Shown one piece after another: positions 29,068-36,675 of a stretch of 36,675 bases of DNA (position 1 is the stretch's first letter; every line of letters begins with the position of its first letter). This DNA comes from an uncultured Clostridia bacterium (GTDB lineage: Bacteria; Bacillota; Clostridia; Oscillospirales; Feifaniaceae), in NCBI GenBank assembly GCA_944376235.1, contig CALWCA010000021.1, positions 1 through 36,675 of the forward strand. Direction: 5' to 3'. The position numbers and the translations under genes are program-made. The notes beneath the pieces were generated by a model, which ran no database searches, was not told the origin of the DNA, and saw nothing but the letters and a program-made list of their open reading frames with translations.

Positions 29068-31308
29068 TTATTCCGGCAGGGAATATCCGCCGGTGCCAAG
29101 CCCGACACAGTGCCACAGACCGTCTTCCTGTTTTTGCAGCACAAACTCTCTCTGGTAGGTGAGTTTTCCCTCATAGTCCCCCGTCCCCTCGCCGGTGTTG
29201 CCGGCCCAAATGCCGGGAGAGTCGGCATCCCACGGGGTAAAGGCACACTCAAACGACCCCACCACGGCGTCGCCCTGTGCACTGACCTCCCGCACCTCCC
29301 ACCGAATGACCTCGTAGTCGTCCATGCCATACATGTTCCCGGGCGTCAGCGTGGTCATGTGCTCGCCGTAGGCGCTGTAGACAAAGGTCTCGGCGGCCTG
29401 CTGCGCGCCGCCCTCCACATCAAAGGCAATGCGCGTACAGTCGGCGTCCAGATTGTCATACTCCCTGCGGATGTCCCAGGCGATGGAACCCCCCTGCTCC
29501 TGCAGAGGCGAGGCGGTCCACAGGGTTTGTGTGTCCCCGTCGGTATACCGCATCACGCCCGCGCCGCCGTCTTCCCAAACGGTGATGCTCTTTGTCCCGT
29601 CTGCGGACAGGGCGGTGATTTGGAAGCTGCCGGGCTGCTCGGGCAGTTTTTCAAGCGCCGTCCACTCATAGCTGCAAAGCAGCACCTCAAAGCGGGCGGC
29701 AAGCCCCTTGCCGACGGAATAGGAACCCGCCTCCCCGCCGTCGGCAAGGTCCAGCGTAAGCGTCACGTCGCCCGAGGCAAACAGGTCCTCCACCGCCTCC
29801 CCGGGGACAAAGCTTCCCTCCTGGAATGCCTTGTAAAGCTCCATTGCGGCGGCCGTATACATGTTCCCGTATTGCTGCAGCATTTCGGGCGTGCCATACT
29901 GCGTCGTGATGCTCTCGGTGTTGGTCACGCAGACGGGCTGCCAGACCGTTTCACCCTCTCGGCTGTCCCAGTGCAGCACAAGATAGGGCTGGCCGGTGCT
30001 GCCCCATTCGGTGATGCAGTCCTCTTCCATCTTCATGCCGCCCGCAAGCATGATTTCATCGGGGTTTGCGGCAAGAAACCGGTATTCCAGAAGATACATG
30101 TTCACCCCGTCGTTAAGCCCGGCCGTACCGGTGTTGATTTGCGTGAGGCCCGTGACCGTTGCCTGCGTTATCTCGTAGCCCATCTCGTCTGTATAATAGT
30201 CAAGCTGGATTTTCGTGTAGTCTTTGGCCTCGTCGATGACGGTCTGGGGAAGCTCCTCTGCAACCTTCACTTCCACCGACGGCGTCTGTGGATCCGTGCT
30301 TTCGGGGGCCGTAAAGGTGCATCCCACGGCAACGGCCAGAATCAGCAGCGCCGCCGCCAGCGGACACCCCGCCGTTTTGGGCTTTTGGGCAATCAGCCTG
30401 ATCCGCTCCTCCAGGCCGCGCCTACCGCCCGTCATGGTGGTCGCGGTCAGCAGCACCGTCCGGCGCTTTTGACAGGTCAACCCAATCAGCGTGCGTCCGT
30501 ATCGGGCGCGCTCGCCCTCCCCCAGCCTTCTGATGGTGGCCTCGTCGCAGGCAAGCTCGGCGTCGCTGCGCGACAGCACGGCAGCCCACCACACCATCGG
30601 GTTGTACCAGTGGACTGCAAGGCAGACCCCGCGCAGCAGCGCCCAGATGTGATCCCCATGGCGAAAATGCGTCAGCTCATGCTCCACGGCATGGCCAAAG
30701 ACCACCTCATCGTCGGCCGCCTCCGGCGTGACGTAAATTGCCGGCGCAAGCAGTCCGAACAGGCAGGGCGTATCCACCTGCGGCGAGACATAGACCGGCA
30801 GGCGGCAGGAGATTCCGTCCAGCCTGCGCCTTGATTTGCGCAGCGTGATGGCAAACCTGGCGTTTGAGGCCAGCAGCACCAACCCGAGCAAGACCGTCCC
30901 CGTCATCCAGGCCGCCTTGAACATATCGCCTGCAGCGCCCTGCTCTCCTTCAGGAGACAGGCTTCCCCAAGCGGCCTGCTGCCCATGCGCCGCCGCCAGA
31001 AGGGCGCTCTCTCCGGCCGGTGCTAGCTGCACGGCCTCCTGCACCTCCCCCGTGCGGCCGGCTGGGAACGTCTGCCCCTCCTGCACAAGAGCCTTTTCCA
31101 CCCCGACATCCTGCAGCCCGGCCGCCTTTTGCATCAGAGCGGCAACGCCAAAGGGGGCTGCACCGATACCCACCGGAATCAGCAGCCGCACAAGCACCAG
31201 CGCCCACATCGCATATTGCAACCGCAAGCTGACTTTTCCCTTGAGGGCAAAGCGCAGCGCGATGACAACCGCGATCAGAACGCTTCCCGACACAACCCAT
31301 TCAAGCAT
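29068..31308 (-). CDS. BlaR1/MecR1-like M56 metallopeptidase sensor
   Basis: 746 residues. Membrane helices lie at about 5-22, 32-50, 130-148 and 314-330. The M56 zinc-protease motif is HELTHFRHGDH (210-220), with a downstream ELACDEATI glutamate. In BlaR1 the cytoplasmic protease, when triggered by an outside ligand, leads to cleavage of the BlaI repressor. Here the outside part after residue 330 (about 415 residues) does not look like a penicillin-binding domain: no SxxK-SxN-KTG set is obvious. The signal may therefore not be a beta-lactam. The start overlaps the blaI stop by 8 bases. It ends with a glycine-rich GLGTGGYSLPE tail. Confidence 0.82.
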   Translation of the reverse strand: MLEWVVSGSVLIAVVIALRFALKGKVSLRLQYAMWALVLVRLLIPVGIGAAPFGVAALMQKAAGLQDVGVEKALVQEGQTFPAGRTGEVQEAVQLAPAGESALLAAAHGQQAAWGSLSPEGEQGAAGDMFKAAWMTGTVLLGLVLLASNARFAITLRKSRRRLDGISCRLPVYVSPQVDTPCLFGLLAPAIYVTPEAADDEVVFGHAVEHELTHFRHGDHIWALLRGVCLAVHWYNPMVWWAAVLSRSDAELACDEATIRRLGEGERARYGRTLIGLTCQKRRTVLLTATTMTGGRRGLEERIRLIAQKPKTAGCPLAAALLILAVAVGCTFTAPESTDPQTPSVEVKVAEELPQTVIDEAKDYTKIQLDYYTDEMGYEITQATVTGLTQINTGTAGLNDGVNMYLLEYRFLAANPDEIMLAGGMKMEEDCITEWGSTGQPYLVLHWDSREGETVWQPVCVTNTESITTQYGTPEMLQQYGNMYTAAAMELYKAFQEGSFVPGEAVEDLFASGDVTLTLDLADGGEAGSYSVGKGLAARFEVLLCSYEWTALEKLPEQPGSFQITALSADGTKSITVWEDGGAGVMRYTDGDTQTLWTASPLQEQGGSIAWDIRREYDNLDADCTRIAFDVEGGAQQAAETFVYSAYGEHMTTLTPGNMYGMDDYEVIRWEVREVSAQGDAVVGSFECAFTPWDADSPGIWAGNTGEGTGDYEGKLTYQREFVLQKQEDGLWHCVGLGTGGYSLPE

Positions 31309-31690
31309 CGTCGTTTTCCTCCAATTCTCTCAAAATCGCGTAAAGCCCGTCAATCTCCTCCTTTGTCAGCGCCTGCCTGCGCGTCAGCGCGCTGACCATC
31401 AGGCTGAGACTGCCCTTGTATACCCTCTCGAGAAAATCCTCAGTCTCCTGCAGGGCGGCATCCTCCCGGCACACAAGCGGACGAAAGGCCTTCTTGCCGC
31501 CGTCCGACTCTCCCGCCACCGCCCCCTTTGCCTCCATACGGCTCAAAAGCGTCAGCGTTGTGCTGCGGCTCCAGCCGCAGCGCTGCTGCATCCTTTGCGT
31601 CACCTCCCGCCCCGTGAGCGGAGCAGCCTCCCAAAGGCACTCCATCACGCTCCACTCCGCCGGAGTCAGGCTCACATTGTGTGCGCTCAC
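31301..31690 (-). CDS. BlaI/MecI-family repressor
   Basis: 129 residues from a GTG with GAGGGGGG upstream. The N-terminal winged helix is clear: LTPAEWSVMECLWE, LTGREVTQRMQ and WSRSTTLTLLSRMEAKGAV. The C-terminal dimer helix carries the region that BlaR1-type proteases cleave. It probably represses its own promoter through the palindrome at 31714-31725 and is relieved when the M56 sensor is triggered. The pair is translationally coupled. No beta-lactamase gene is adjacent, so any other target lies outside the window. Confidence 0.88.
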   Translation of the reverse strand: MSAHNVSLTPAEWSVMECLWEAAPLTGREVTQRMQQRCGWSRSTTLTLLSRMEAKGAVAGESDGGKKAFRPLVCREDAALQETEDFLERVYKGSLSLMVSALTRRQALTKEEIDGLYAILRELEENDDA

Positions 31691-31713
31691 TGCAGATCCC
31701 CCCTCTTTTTAAC

Positions 31714-31758
31714 TACATCTGTAGACAGATTGTACCACGATTGTCTACGAATGTCAAC
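31714..31758 (-). promoter_or_regulatory. Promoter and BlaI-type operator of the repressor-sensor pair
   Basis: On the minus strand TTGACA (31753-31758), 17-bp spacer, TACAAT (31730-31735). Just downstream sits CTACA-TC-TGTAG (31714-31725), matching the BlaI/MecI operator form TACA-N2-TGTA. A related GTAGACA half lies in the promoter spacer in the opposite direction. Confidence 0.75.
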
Positions 31759-31899
31759 AAAAACGGGTGATTTTACGGCAATCAACCCCCCGGGGCAGAA
31801 AATCGGCTTTTGAAAATACCGGGCGTTGCGGCCGGACCGCATGCCGACAGGCAATTTTCTTTCGGACTTGTGAGGGCGGCCGAAATTTCCGAATAGACG

Positions 31900-31941
31900 C
31901 AAAAAAGCTCGTCGCAAGCGATACATCGCTTGCGACGAGCT
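31900..31941 (-). terminator. Terminator of tRNA-Leu
   Basis: Perfect 17-bp stem (31906-31922 with 31925-31941), minimal loop, followed on the minus strand by TTTTTT. The stem uses the last base of the tRNA CCA. Confidence 0.88.
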
Positions 31942-32025
31942 GGTGCGAGTGACGGGACTTGAACCCGTACGTCAATGGACACACGCCCCTCAAACGTGCC
32001 TGTCTGCCAGTTCCAGCACACTCGC
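31941..32025 (-). tRNA. tRNA-Leu (anticodon GAG)
   Basis: 85 nt with encoded CCA and a long variable arm. The acceptor stem is GCGAGTG/CACTCGC, the anticodon stem CACGT/GCGTG with loop TTGAGGG, and the T-arm is ACGGG-TTCAAGT-CCCGT. Anticodon GAG reads CTC and CTT. Confidence 0.95.
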
Positions 32026-32039
32026 CTATAGCAAAACCA

Positions 32040-32069
32040 AGTATAACAAAAGAGTTTCCTTTTTGTCAA
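32040..32069 (-). promoter_or_regulatory. Promoter of tRNA-Leu
   Basis: TTGACA (32064-32069), 18-bp spacer, TATACT (32040-32045) with an extended TGT on the minus strand. Confidence 0.75.
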
Positions 32070-32121
32070 GTCTTTTTCGCCATTTTCGCGCCTGCTTGCG
32101 CATTTGCCAGGGAAACCTCCC

Positions 32122-32150
32122 TTGCCGGGCAGGCTTTGCCGTGATATAAT
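32122..32150 (+). promoter_or_regulatory. Promoter of lepA
   Basis: TTGCCG (32122-32127), 17-bp spacer, TATAAT (32145-32150), about 38 bases upstream of the lepA start. Confidence 0.65.
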
Positions 32151-32188
32151 AAATTAGTTATACTCCACCTGCCAAAGGAGGGCGGCTC

Positions 32189-33991
32189 TTGAAGATTCCA
32201 AACATCCGCAATTTTTCCATCATCGCCCACATTGACCACGGAAAATCCACGCTGGCCGACCGGCTTCTTGAAGCCACCAACGCCGTGTCGCAGCGCGACA
32301 TGGAAAGCCAGCTGCTCGACAATATGGAGCTGGAACGCGAACGAGGCATCACCATCAAGGCGCGCGCCGTCAAGCTCAATTACCATGCCAAAGACGGGCA
32401 GGATTACGTTCTCAATCTCATCGACACGCCCGGACATGTAGACTTCAACTATGAGGTCTCCCGCTCGCTTGCCGCCTGCGAGGGGGCGGTTTTGGTCGTG
32501 GACGCCGCCCAGGGCATTGAGGCGCAGACGCTGGCCAACACCTATCTCGCCCTTGAGCACGACCTTGAGCTGCTTCCCGTCATCAACAAAATCGACCTGC
32601 CGGCCGCCGACCCCGAGCGCGTCAAGCAGGAAATTGAAGATATCATCGGCATCGACGCCTCCGAGGCGCCCCTCATCTCGGCCAAGCAGGGCATCGGCAT
32701 CGACGCGGTGCTTGAGGGCATCGTGGAGCTCATTCCCCCTCCCGAAAGTGATGCGGATGCCCCTCTGGAAGCCTTGATTTTCGACTCCTTTTACGACGCC
32801 TATAAGGGGGTCATCGTCTATCTGCGCGTCTTCAACGGCACGCTCAAGACCGGCGACTCCATTCTCATGATGCAGACCGGCGCACGTTTTGACGTGGTGG
32901 AGGTCGGCAACCTGCGTCCCATCGGGCTGGAGTCCACGGGGGTGCTGTCGGCCGGGGACGTGGGCTATCTCACGGCCTCCATCAAAAATGTCAAGGACAC
33001 CCGTGTGGGCGACACCGTCACCCATGCGGACAACCCCGTGGCACAGCCTCTGCCGGGCTACCGTCCGGCTGTCCCCATGGTCTTTTCGGGCATCTACCCG
33101 CTCGACGGCGCCAAATACGAGGATTTGCGCGAGGCGCTGGAAAAGCTGCAGCTCAACGACGCCTCCCTTCTCTTTGAGCCCGAGACCTCGGTTGCGCTTG
33201 GCTTTGGCTTTCGCTGCGGCTTTTTGGGCCTGTTGCACATGGAAATCATCATCGAGCGCCTCGAGCGGGAATACAATATGGAGCTCATCACCACGGCCCC
33301 CAGCGTCATCTACCGCATCACCCGCACCAACGGCGAGGTCGTGAACATCGACAACCCCACCAACTTCCCCAATCCCAGCGAAATCGCTCAAGCCGAAGAG
33401 CCCATTGTCAATGCCAACATCATTTTGCCAAGTGAGTACGTCGGCGCCATCATGGAGCTGTGTCAGGAGCGACGCGGCGTGTATAAGGACATGAAATATG
33501 TCGACCCGCAGCGCGTCAACCTGCACTATGAGCTGCCGCTCAACGAGATTATCTACGACTTTTTTGACGCCCTCAAGTCGCGCACGCGCGGCTACGCCAG
33601 CTTTGACTATGAGATGCTGGGCTACCGCAAGAGCGACCTTGTCAAGCTCGACATCCTGCTCAACGGCGACGTGGTGGACGCCCTCTCCTTCATCGTCCAC
33701 GCCGACCGCGCTTACGGAAGAGGCAGGCGCATCTGCGAAAAGCTCAAGGAGACCATCCCGCGCCAGCTCTTCGAGGTGCCCATCCAGGCCGCCATCGGCG
33801 GAAAAATCATCGCCCGCGAAACGGTCAAGGCCATGCGCAAGGACGTGCTGGCCAAGTGCTACGGCGGCGACATCACCCGCAAGAAAAAGCTGCTGGAAAA
33901 ACAAAAAGAGGGCAAAAAGCGCATGCGCTCCTTCGGCACCGTGGAGGTCCCCCAGGAGGCCTTCATGTCGGTGCTCAAGCTCGACGACTGA
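32189..33991 (+). CDS. lepA: Elongation factor 4 (LepA), ribosomal GTPase
   Basis: 600 residues from a TTG start, favoured by AAAGGAGGG at the right spacing and by the conserved [20 protein letters not shown] opening. G1 is AHIDHGKST (13-21), G3 [12 protein letters not shown]4 NKIDLP. The unique C-terminal domain ends [19 protein letters not shown], as expected for LepA and not EF-G. It acts on the ribosome, helping translation under stress and subunit biogenesis. The length is standard. hemW follows after 170 bp, an order conserved in Firmicutes, where hrcA-grpE-dnaK usually come next; here they do not within the window. Confidence 0.95.
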   Translation: MKIPNIRNFSIIAHIDHGKSTLADRLLEATNAVSQRDMESQLLDNMELERERGITIKARAVKLNYHAKDGQDYVLNLIDTPGHVDFNYEVSRSLAACEGAVLVVDAAQGIEAQTLANTYLALEHDLELLPVINKIDLPAADPERVKQEIEDIIGIDASEAPLISAKQGIGIDAVLEGIVELIPPPESDADAPLEALIFDSFYDAYKGVIVYLRVFNGTLKTGDSILMMQTGARFDVVEVGNLRPIGLESTGVLSAGDVGYLTASIKNVKDTRVGDTVTHADNPVAQPLPGYRPAVPMVFSGIYPLDGAKYEDLREALEKLQLNDASLLFEPETSVALGFGFRCGFLGLLHMEIIIERLEREYNMELITTAPSVIYRITRTNGEVVNIDNPTNFPNPSEIAQAEEPIVNANIILPSEYVGAIMELCQERRGVYKDMKYVDPQRVNLHYELPLNEIIYDFFDALKSRTRGYASFDYEMLGYRKSDLVKLDILLNGDVVDALSFIVHADRAYGRGRRICEKLKETIPRQLFEVPIQAAIGGKIIARETVKAMRKDVLAKCYGGDITRKKKLLEKQKEGKKRMRSFGTVEVPQEAFMSVLKLDD

Positions 33992-34161
33992 CCGTGTGCC
34001 CAGTCAGGGCGCATCCCTGCGCACATGACCGCGCTCTCGGGAAAACGCTCTGCGGGAGCCGGCCTTTGGGAGAAGGGCACGCCCCCGCACGCGGCCAAGC
34101 TCTCCCGCAGGGCCCTCTGCTTTGCCGGCTGCCGCGCCCCCAAAAACGAGGTAACAAAACC

Positions 34162-35340
34162 GTGAACCAGACAAACGCTTCCGGATACCGCCCCCTGGGG
34201 CTCTATCTGCACATCCCCTTTTGCGCCCGCAAATGTCCTTACTGCGATTTTTATTCGGTTGAGCAGAGCGCCCTGATTGACGACTATCTTTGCGCCCTGC
34301 TCAACCAGATGCGCGACTATGCCCCCTCCTGCCGCGCCTACCGGCTGGACACCCTTTTTGTCGGCGGGGGCACCCCCTCCCTGCTCTCTCCCCGCCAGTG
34401 GGACCGTCTCCTGCGGGGGGTGGAGCAGAACTTTCGCCTGTCGAGGGACATGGAGGTGACGGTGGAGGTCAACCCCGACTCCACCAGTCAAAAGCAGCTC
34501 TCCCACCTGCACCGTCTGGGGGTCAACCGTCTTTCCATCGGCGCGCAGAGCTTTGATGACACCCTGCTCAAGGCCATCGGACGGCTTCACTCGGCGCAGC
34601 GTGTCCGGGAGACGGTGCGAGAGGCCCGCCGTGCGGGCTTCGACAACGTCAGCCTTGACCTCATGTACGGCCTGCCGGGGCAGACGCCCCGGCAGTTTTA
34701 CGACAGCCTGCAGGAGGCCATTGCGCTTGACGTGGACCACCTATCGGCCTACGGCCTCAAGGTGGAGCAAAACACTCCCTTCGGGCGCATGGGCGACGCC
34801 CTGCCCCTGCCCGACGACGACACCTGGGCCGACGAATACCTTGAGCTGTGCAGGATGGCCCGCCAGGCAGGGTTTTATCAATACGAAATTTCCAATTTCG
34901 CAAAGCCGGGCCGCGCCTCGCGCCACAACCTCAAATACTGGACGCTGCAGGAATATCTTGGCCTAGGGCCCGCCGCGCACTCCTACTTTGGAAACCGCCG
35001 CTTTGGCTTTGTTCGGGATTTGACGGCCTACTGCGCCTTTTACAGCGTGCCGCCCAAGCATCGGGATCCCGAGATCTCCCTGCTGTCGGAATACCGCGAA
35101 ATTGCCCCGCAGGACGCTCCGGCAGACTATGTCATGCTCTCCTTGCGGCTGACGCGCGGTCTTGACACGCAGGAATTCTTCAAAATTTACGGCAGGGATT
35201 TTGAAGTTCTGACCAGGGGACACCTGTCCCGCTATCTTGAGGCGGGGCTCATGAAAAAGGAGGGCACGCGCTATTGCCTCACTCCGCGCGGCTTTCTGGT
35301 GAGCAACGCCATTTTGGCCGACTTAATTGACTGGGACTGA
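34162..35340 (+). CDS. hemW: HemW, heme chaperone / radical SAM protein
   Basis: 392 residues from a GTG with GAGGTAAC upstream; the frame is open further back into lepA but without support. The radical SAM cluster motif is CARKCPYC (CxxxCxxC), followed by DFYS. FVGGGTPSLL, EVNPDS and SIGAQSFDD are SAM-binding landmarks. RHNLKYW carries the HNxxYW motif that distinguishes HemW from coproporphyrinogen dehydrogenase HemN. It binds heme and passes it to apo-proteins; it has often been misnamed HemN. It is downstream of lepA and ends at a terminator. Confidence 0.92.
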   Translation: MNQTNASGYRPLGLYLHIPFCARKCPYCDFYSVEQSALIDDYLCALLNQMRDYAPSCRAYRLDTLFVGGGTPSLLSPRQWDRLLRGVEQNFRLSRDMEVTVEVNPDSTSQKQLSHLHRLGVNRLSIGAQSFDDTLLKAIGRLHSAQRVRETVREARRAGFDNVSLDLMYGLPGQTPRQFYDSLQEAIALDVDHLSAYGLKVEQNTPFGRMGDALPLPDDDTWADEYLELCRMARQAGFYQYEISNFAKPGRASRHNLKYWTLQEYLGLGPAAHSYFGNRRFGFVRDLTAYCAFYSVPPKHRDPEISLLSEYREIAPQDAPADYVMLSLRLTRGLDTQEFFKIYGRDFEVLTRGHLSRYLEAGLMKKEGTRYCLTPRGFLVSNAILADLIDWD

Positions 35341-35385
35341 AAGCAGGCTTCCCGTCCCGCGCCACATCCCCCGTGCCCAGACGGG

Positions 35386-35415
35386 GGCTGCCCCGCGGGC
35401 AGCCTGTGTTTTTTT
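35386..35415 (+). terminator. Terminator after hemW
   Basis: 8-bp stem GGCTGCCC/GGGCAGCC, loop CGC, then TGTG and seven T. Confidence 0.8.
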
Positions 35416-35533
35416 AAAGGACACCTCTGTTTGCTCGCCGGGAAAGAGCCCTCTTGGACAAGGCTCTGTCCATACCAGAAGCGGTCCGCCCGGCTTTTTC
35501 CCCTCTCTTTGCTGCCCCGCGCCAAGATAGGTC

Positions 35534-35725
35534 TTGACCTTGCCCTGCCTTTTGTGGTAGAATACGAGCGGTCTCTGATAATTTTTTTGAGCCGGCCCTT
35601 TTCCCCGGGAAAAGCTCCTGGGGCCTTTGGACGGAGCGGCGTCAACTGTCCTGTGCGGCAGGGGGTGCTGCAGAGCTTGGCCCATCAAACCCGTGCGGCA
35701 GAAAACAAAAAACTCAAAAGGCCAT
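35534..35725 (+). promoter_or_regulatory. Promoter and leader of tRNA-Thr
   Basis: TTGACC (35534-35539), 18-bp spacer, TAGAAT (35558-35563). This would start a transcript about 155 nt before the tRNA. The leader contains a hairpin CTTTTCC/GGAAAAG nested in GGCCC/GGGCC, and no T-box or other known RNA motif. No gene is seen in it. Confidence 0.5.
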
Positions 35726-35801
35726 GCTGGAATAGCTCAGTCGGTAGAGCAGCTGATTCGTAATCAGCAGGTCGCGTGTTCAAGTCACGTTTCCAGCTCC
35801 A
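35726..35801 (+). tRNA. tRNA-Thr (anticodon CGT)
   Basis: 76 nt with encoded CCA. The acceptor stem is GCTGGAA/TTCCAGC, the anticodon stem GCTGA/TCAGC with loop TTCGTAA, and the T-arm is GCGTG-TTCAAGT-CACGT. Anticodon CGT reads ACG. Its 3' end is followed by sequence of lower GC content and may be an integration site. Confidence 0.95.
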
Positions 35802-35857
35802 AAAGAGGAGGCTAAGAAAGATATTGGGCAGAAAAGCCCAGTGGTTTCAAGGCCTCC

Positions 35858-35896
35858 GAGGCCCGTAGATCAACGAATCTACGGGCCTCATTTTTT
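35858..35896 (+). terminator. Terminator downstream of tRNA-Thr
   Basis: Perfect 13-bp stem (35858-35870 with 35877-35889), loop CAACGA, then ATTTTTT. Confidence 0.88.
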
Positions 35897-35914
35897 GATA
35901 TTTTAATACTGCCT

Positions 35915-35954
35915 CTTCGTTCAGGTAGGACTCAAACCCGCATACTGAACGAAG
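35915..35954. repeat. 10-bp inverted repeat in the element boundary
   Basis: CTTCGTTCAG (35915-35924) and its exact reverse complement (35945-35954) with a 20-base spacer. It has no T-run, lies between two terminators, and may bind a recombinase or be a remnant. Confidence 0.5.
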
Positions 35955-35972
35955 GAGCTACAACGTATTTTG

Positions 35973-36008
35973 GGCCGGGATCCTCGATGCAGGATCCCGG
36001 CCTTTTTT
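35973..36008 (+). terminator. Second terminator in the element boundary
   Basis: Perfect 12-bp stem GGCCGGGATCCT/AGGATCCCGGCC, six-base loop, then TTTTTT, 30 bases before the next reading frame. Confidence 0.88.
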
Positions 36009-36038
36009 CACTTTATGAATCGACTGCGAGGTGTTCCT

Positions 36039-36612
36039 ATGAAAAACAAGTATTTGACTGAGTTGGCCCGTCGGCTGAGTCTGGACGAGATACAATCCGC
36101 TATCAAAGAGAATCAGCGGCTGGAGGTATTCCTTCATGACCGGCCCGTTCTCTATGTCTCCCCAGCAAGTGATGTCTTCCTGCTACCGGCCGGGAGCCAA
36201 AACGCGGAAGCCAGTGAGCTGTACCATCAAGTAGCTGTGACAGCGGACGAGGTACATTGGTGTTCCATGCCCCGGCCCCCACTCAGGGCAACGCCTCGGA
36301 GTTCCTTAGTCGGGCTCTGGAGGATAACTATGACCGTGCCGCCAAGAAAGAGAACGATGTCCACTACATCGCAGGCCGCCCCCGTGCCCAGCGCACGGGG
36401 CCCTATGCGCTGTTCACCGGCTCGGACGAGTCTCTGACACTCTCCCAGGTGGCGGAGTAGATCGCCCACCACCCCCATGTGCACATGGTCTGCTACAGCG
36501 CGGATGGCAGGTCCGGCTACCTGACAAAAGCGGGTATCGCCCAGACCAGCTGCTCCACCATCTGGCTGGCATCTTCCGGGAGCAGAGCCAGCCTCCCCGC
36601 CCAGAGGTCTGA
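36039..36612 (+). pseudogene. Degraded gene of unknown family, probably mobile-element cargo
   Basis: Protein-like sequence runs through three frames. Frame one starts MKNKYLTELARRLSLDEI and reads sensibly to ELYHQVAVTADEV (about 36249), then turns to nonsense. From about 36257 a second frame gives HAPAPTQGNASEFLSRALED, YIAGRPRAQRTGPYALFTG and LTLSQVAE, then a TAG at 36458-36460, after which the same frame continues plausibly as IAHHPHVHMVCYSADGRSGY. A third frame gives RPDQLLHHLAGIFREQSQ to a TGA at 36610-36612. This fits one gene with two frameshifts and one nonsense change (a CAG to TAG change is possible). I do not recognise the family. Confidence 0.5.
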
Positions 36613-36620
36613 GGCTGACC

Positions 36621-36675
36621 GTGGACAAAAAGCTCTGGCGGAAGATCCGGGAAAAGAAGATCACCATGGGGCATA
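36621..36675 (+). CDS. Possible start of the next gene, cut by the window edge
   Basis: A GTG at 36621 opens 18 codons reading VDKKLWRKIREKKITMGH. The pattern resembles the start of small Cro/C1-type regulators in mobile elements (a basic helix, then ITMG-like turn), but too little is present to decide. The ribosome site is weak (GAGGCTGA). Confidence 0.3.
   Translation, partial: MDKKLWRKIREKKITMGH

Noticed and set aside
35564-35725. T-box or 6S-like RNA before tRNA-Thr
   Set aside because: No T-box core sequence is present, and the ends do not pair into a long 6S-type hairpin.
1-36675. CRISPR array or insertion sequence
   Set aside because: I saw no regularly spaced direct repeats and no transposase-like frame anywhere in the window.

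Overview
The window looks like chromosome of a spore-forming, anaerobic, fairly GC-rich Firmicute of the Clostridia (Oscillospiraceae-like). This is inferred from BofA and SpoIID (endospore formation), a WalRK-YycHI cluster, FeoAB with a small Cys-rich partner, a BilS-type flavodoxin, an SLH-type exported protein, strong AGGAG ribosome sites, and many T-tailed intrinsic terminators. The species cannot be named from the sequence alone. Most of the window is ordinary core chromosome. The accessory parts are a compact restriction-modification cassette (about 19.66-21.60 kb) and what looks like the start of an integrated element after a tRNA-Thr gene at the right end.

Layout, left to right. 1-2392 (minus): the end of a second type IIA topoisomerase pair, with subunit B followed by the start of subunit A. 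2553-3862 (plus): a YaaL-like protein, BofA, and a biotin protein ligase without a DNA-binding domain. 3983-4523: tRNA-Gly(CCC) and an SdpI-family membrane protein. 4667-11131 (minus): the envelope-stress block walR-walK-yycH-yycI, then murA behind its own long leader. 11504-13855 (minus): a membrane-anchored LysM-G5-M23 peptidase. 14213-16177 (plus): tRNA-Val(GAC), then a CNNM/HlyC-type ion transporter with a long leader that holds a 39-codon reading frame overlapping a terminator hairpin. 16393-17337: SpoIID behind a sigma-E-like promoter. 17482-19536: a lysine riboswitch with its terminator, controlling an NhaC-family transporter.

19711-21601: small HTH regulator and D12-class adenine methylase (translationally coupled), facing a PD-(D/E)XK endonuclease. 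21670-22446: a YczE-like membrane protein. 22686-25393: feoA-feoB-Cys-rich protein, with three TTAG-N6-CTAA palindromes that look like iron-repressor operators. 25592-28111: a divergent pair, an SLH-type secreted protein and a short CorA. 28231-28713: BilS-type flavodoxin. 29068-31690: a BlaI/BlaR1-like repressor-sensor pair with its operator. 31941-32025: tRNA-Leu(GAG). 32189-35340: lepA and hemW. 35726-35801: tRNA-Thr(CGT). After this the composition changes, hairpins cluster, and a frameshifted gene of unknown family follows.

Metal and ion handling recurs: FeoAB, CorA, CNNM and NhaC each carry their own visible regulatory signals. The most unusual candidate is the CNNM leader. A short peptide starting with an acidic stretch is encoded across a terminator hairpin, an arrangement that could couple ribosome progress, possibly magnesium-sensitive, to transporter expression. 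The rest of the window is mainly known families in a readable regulatory setting.
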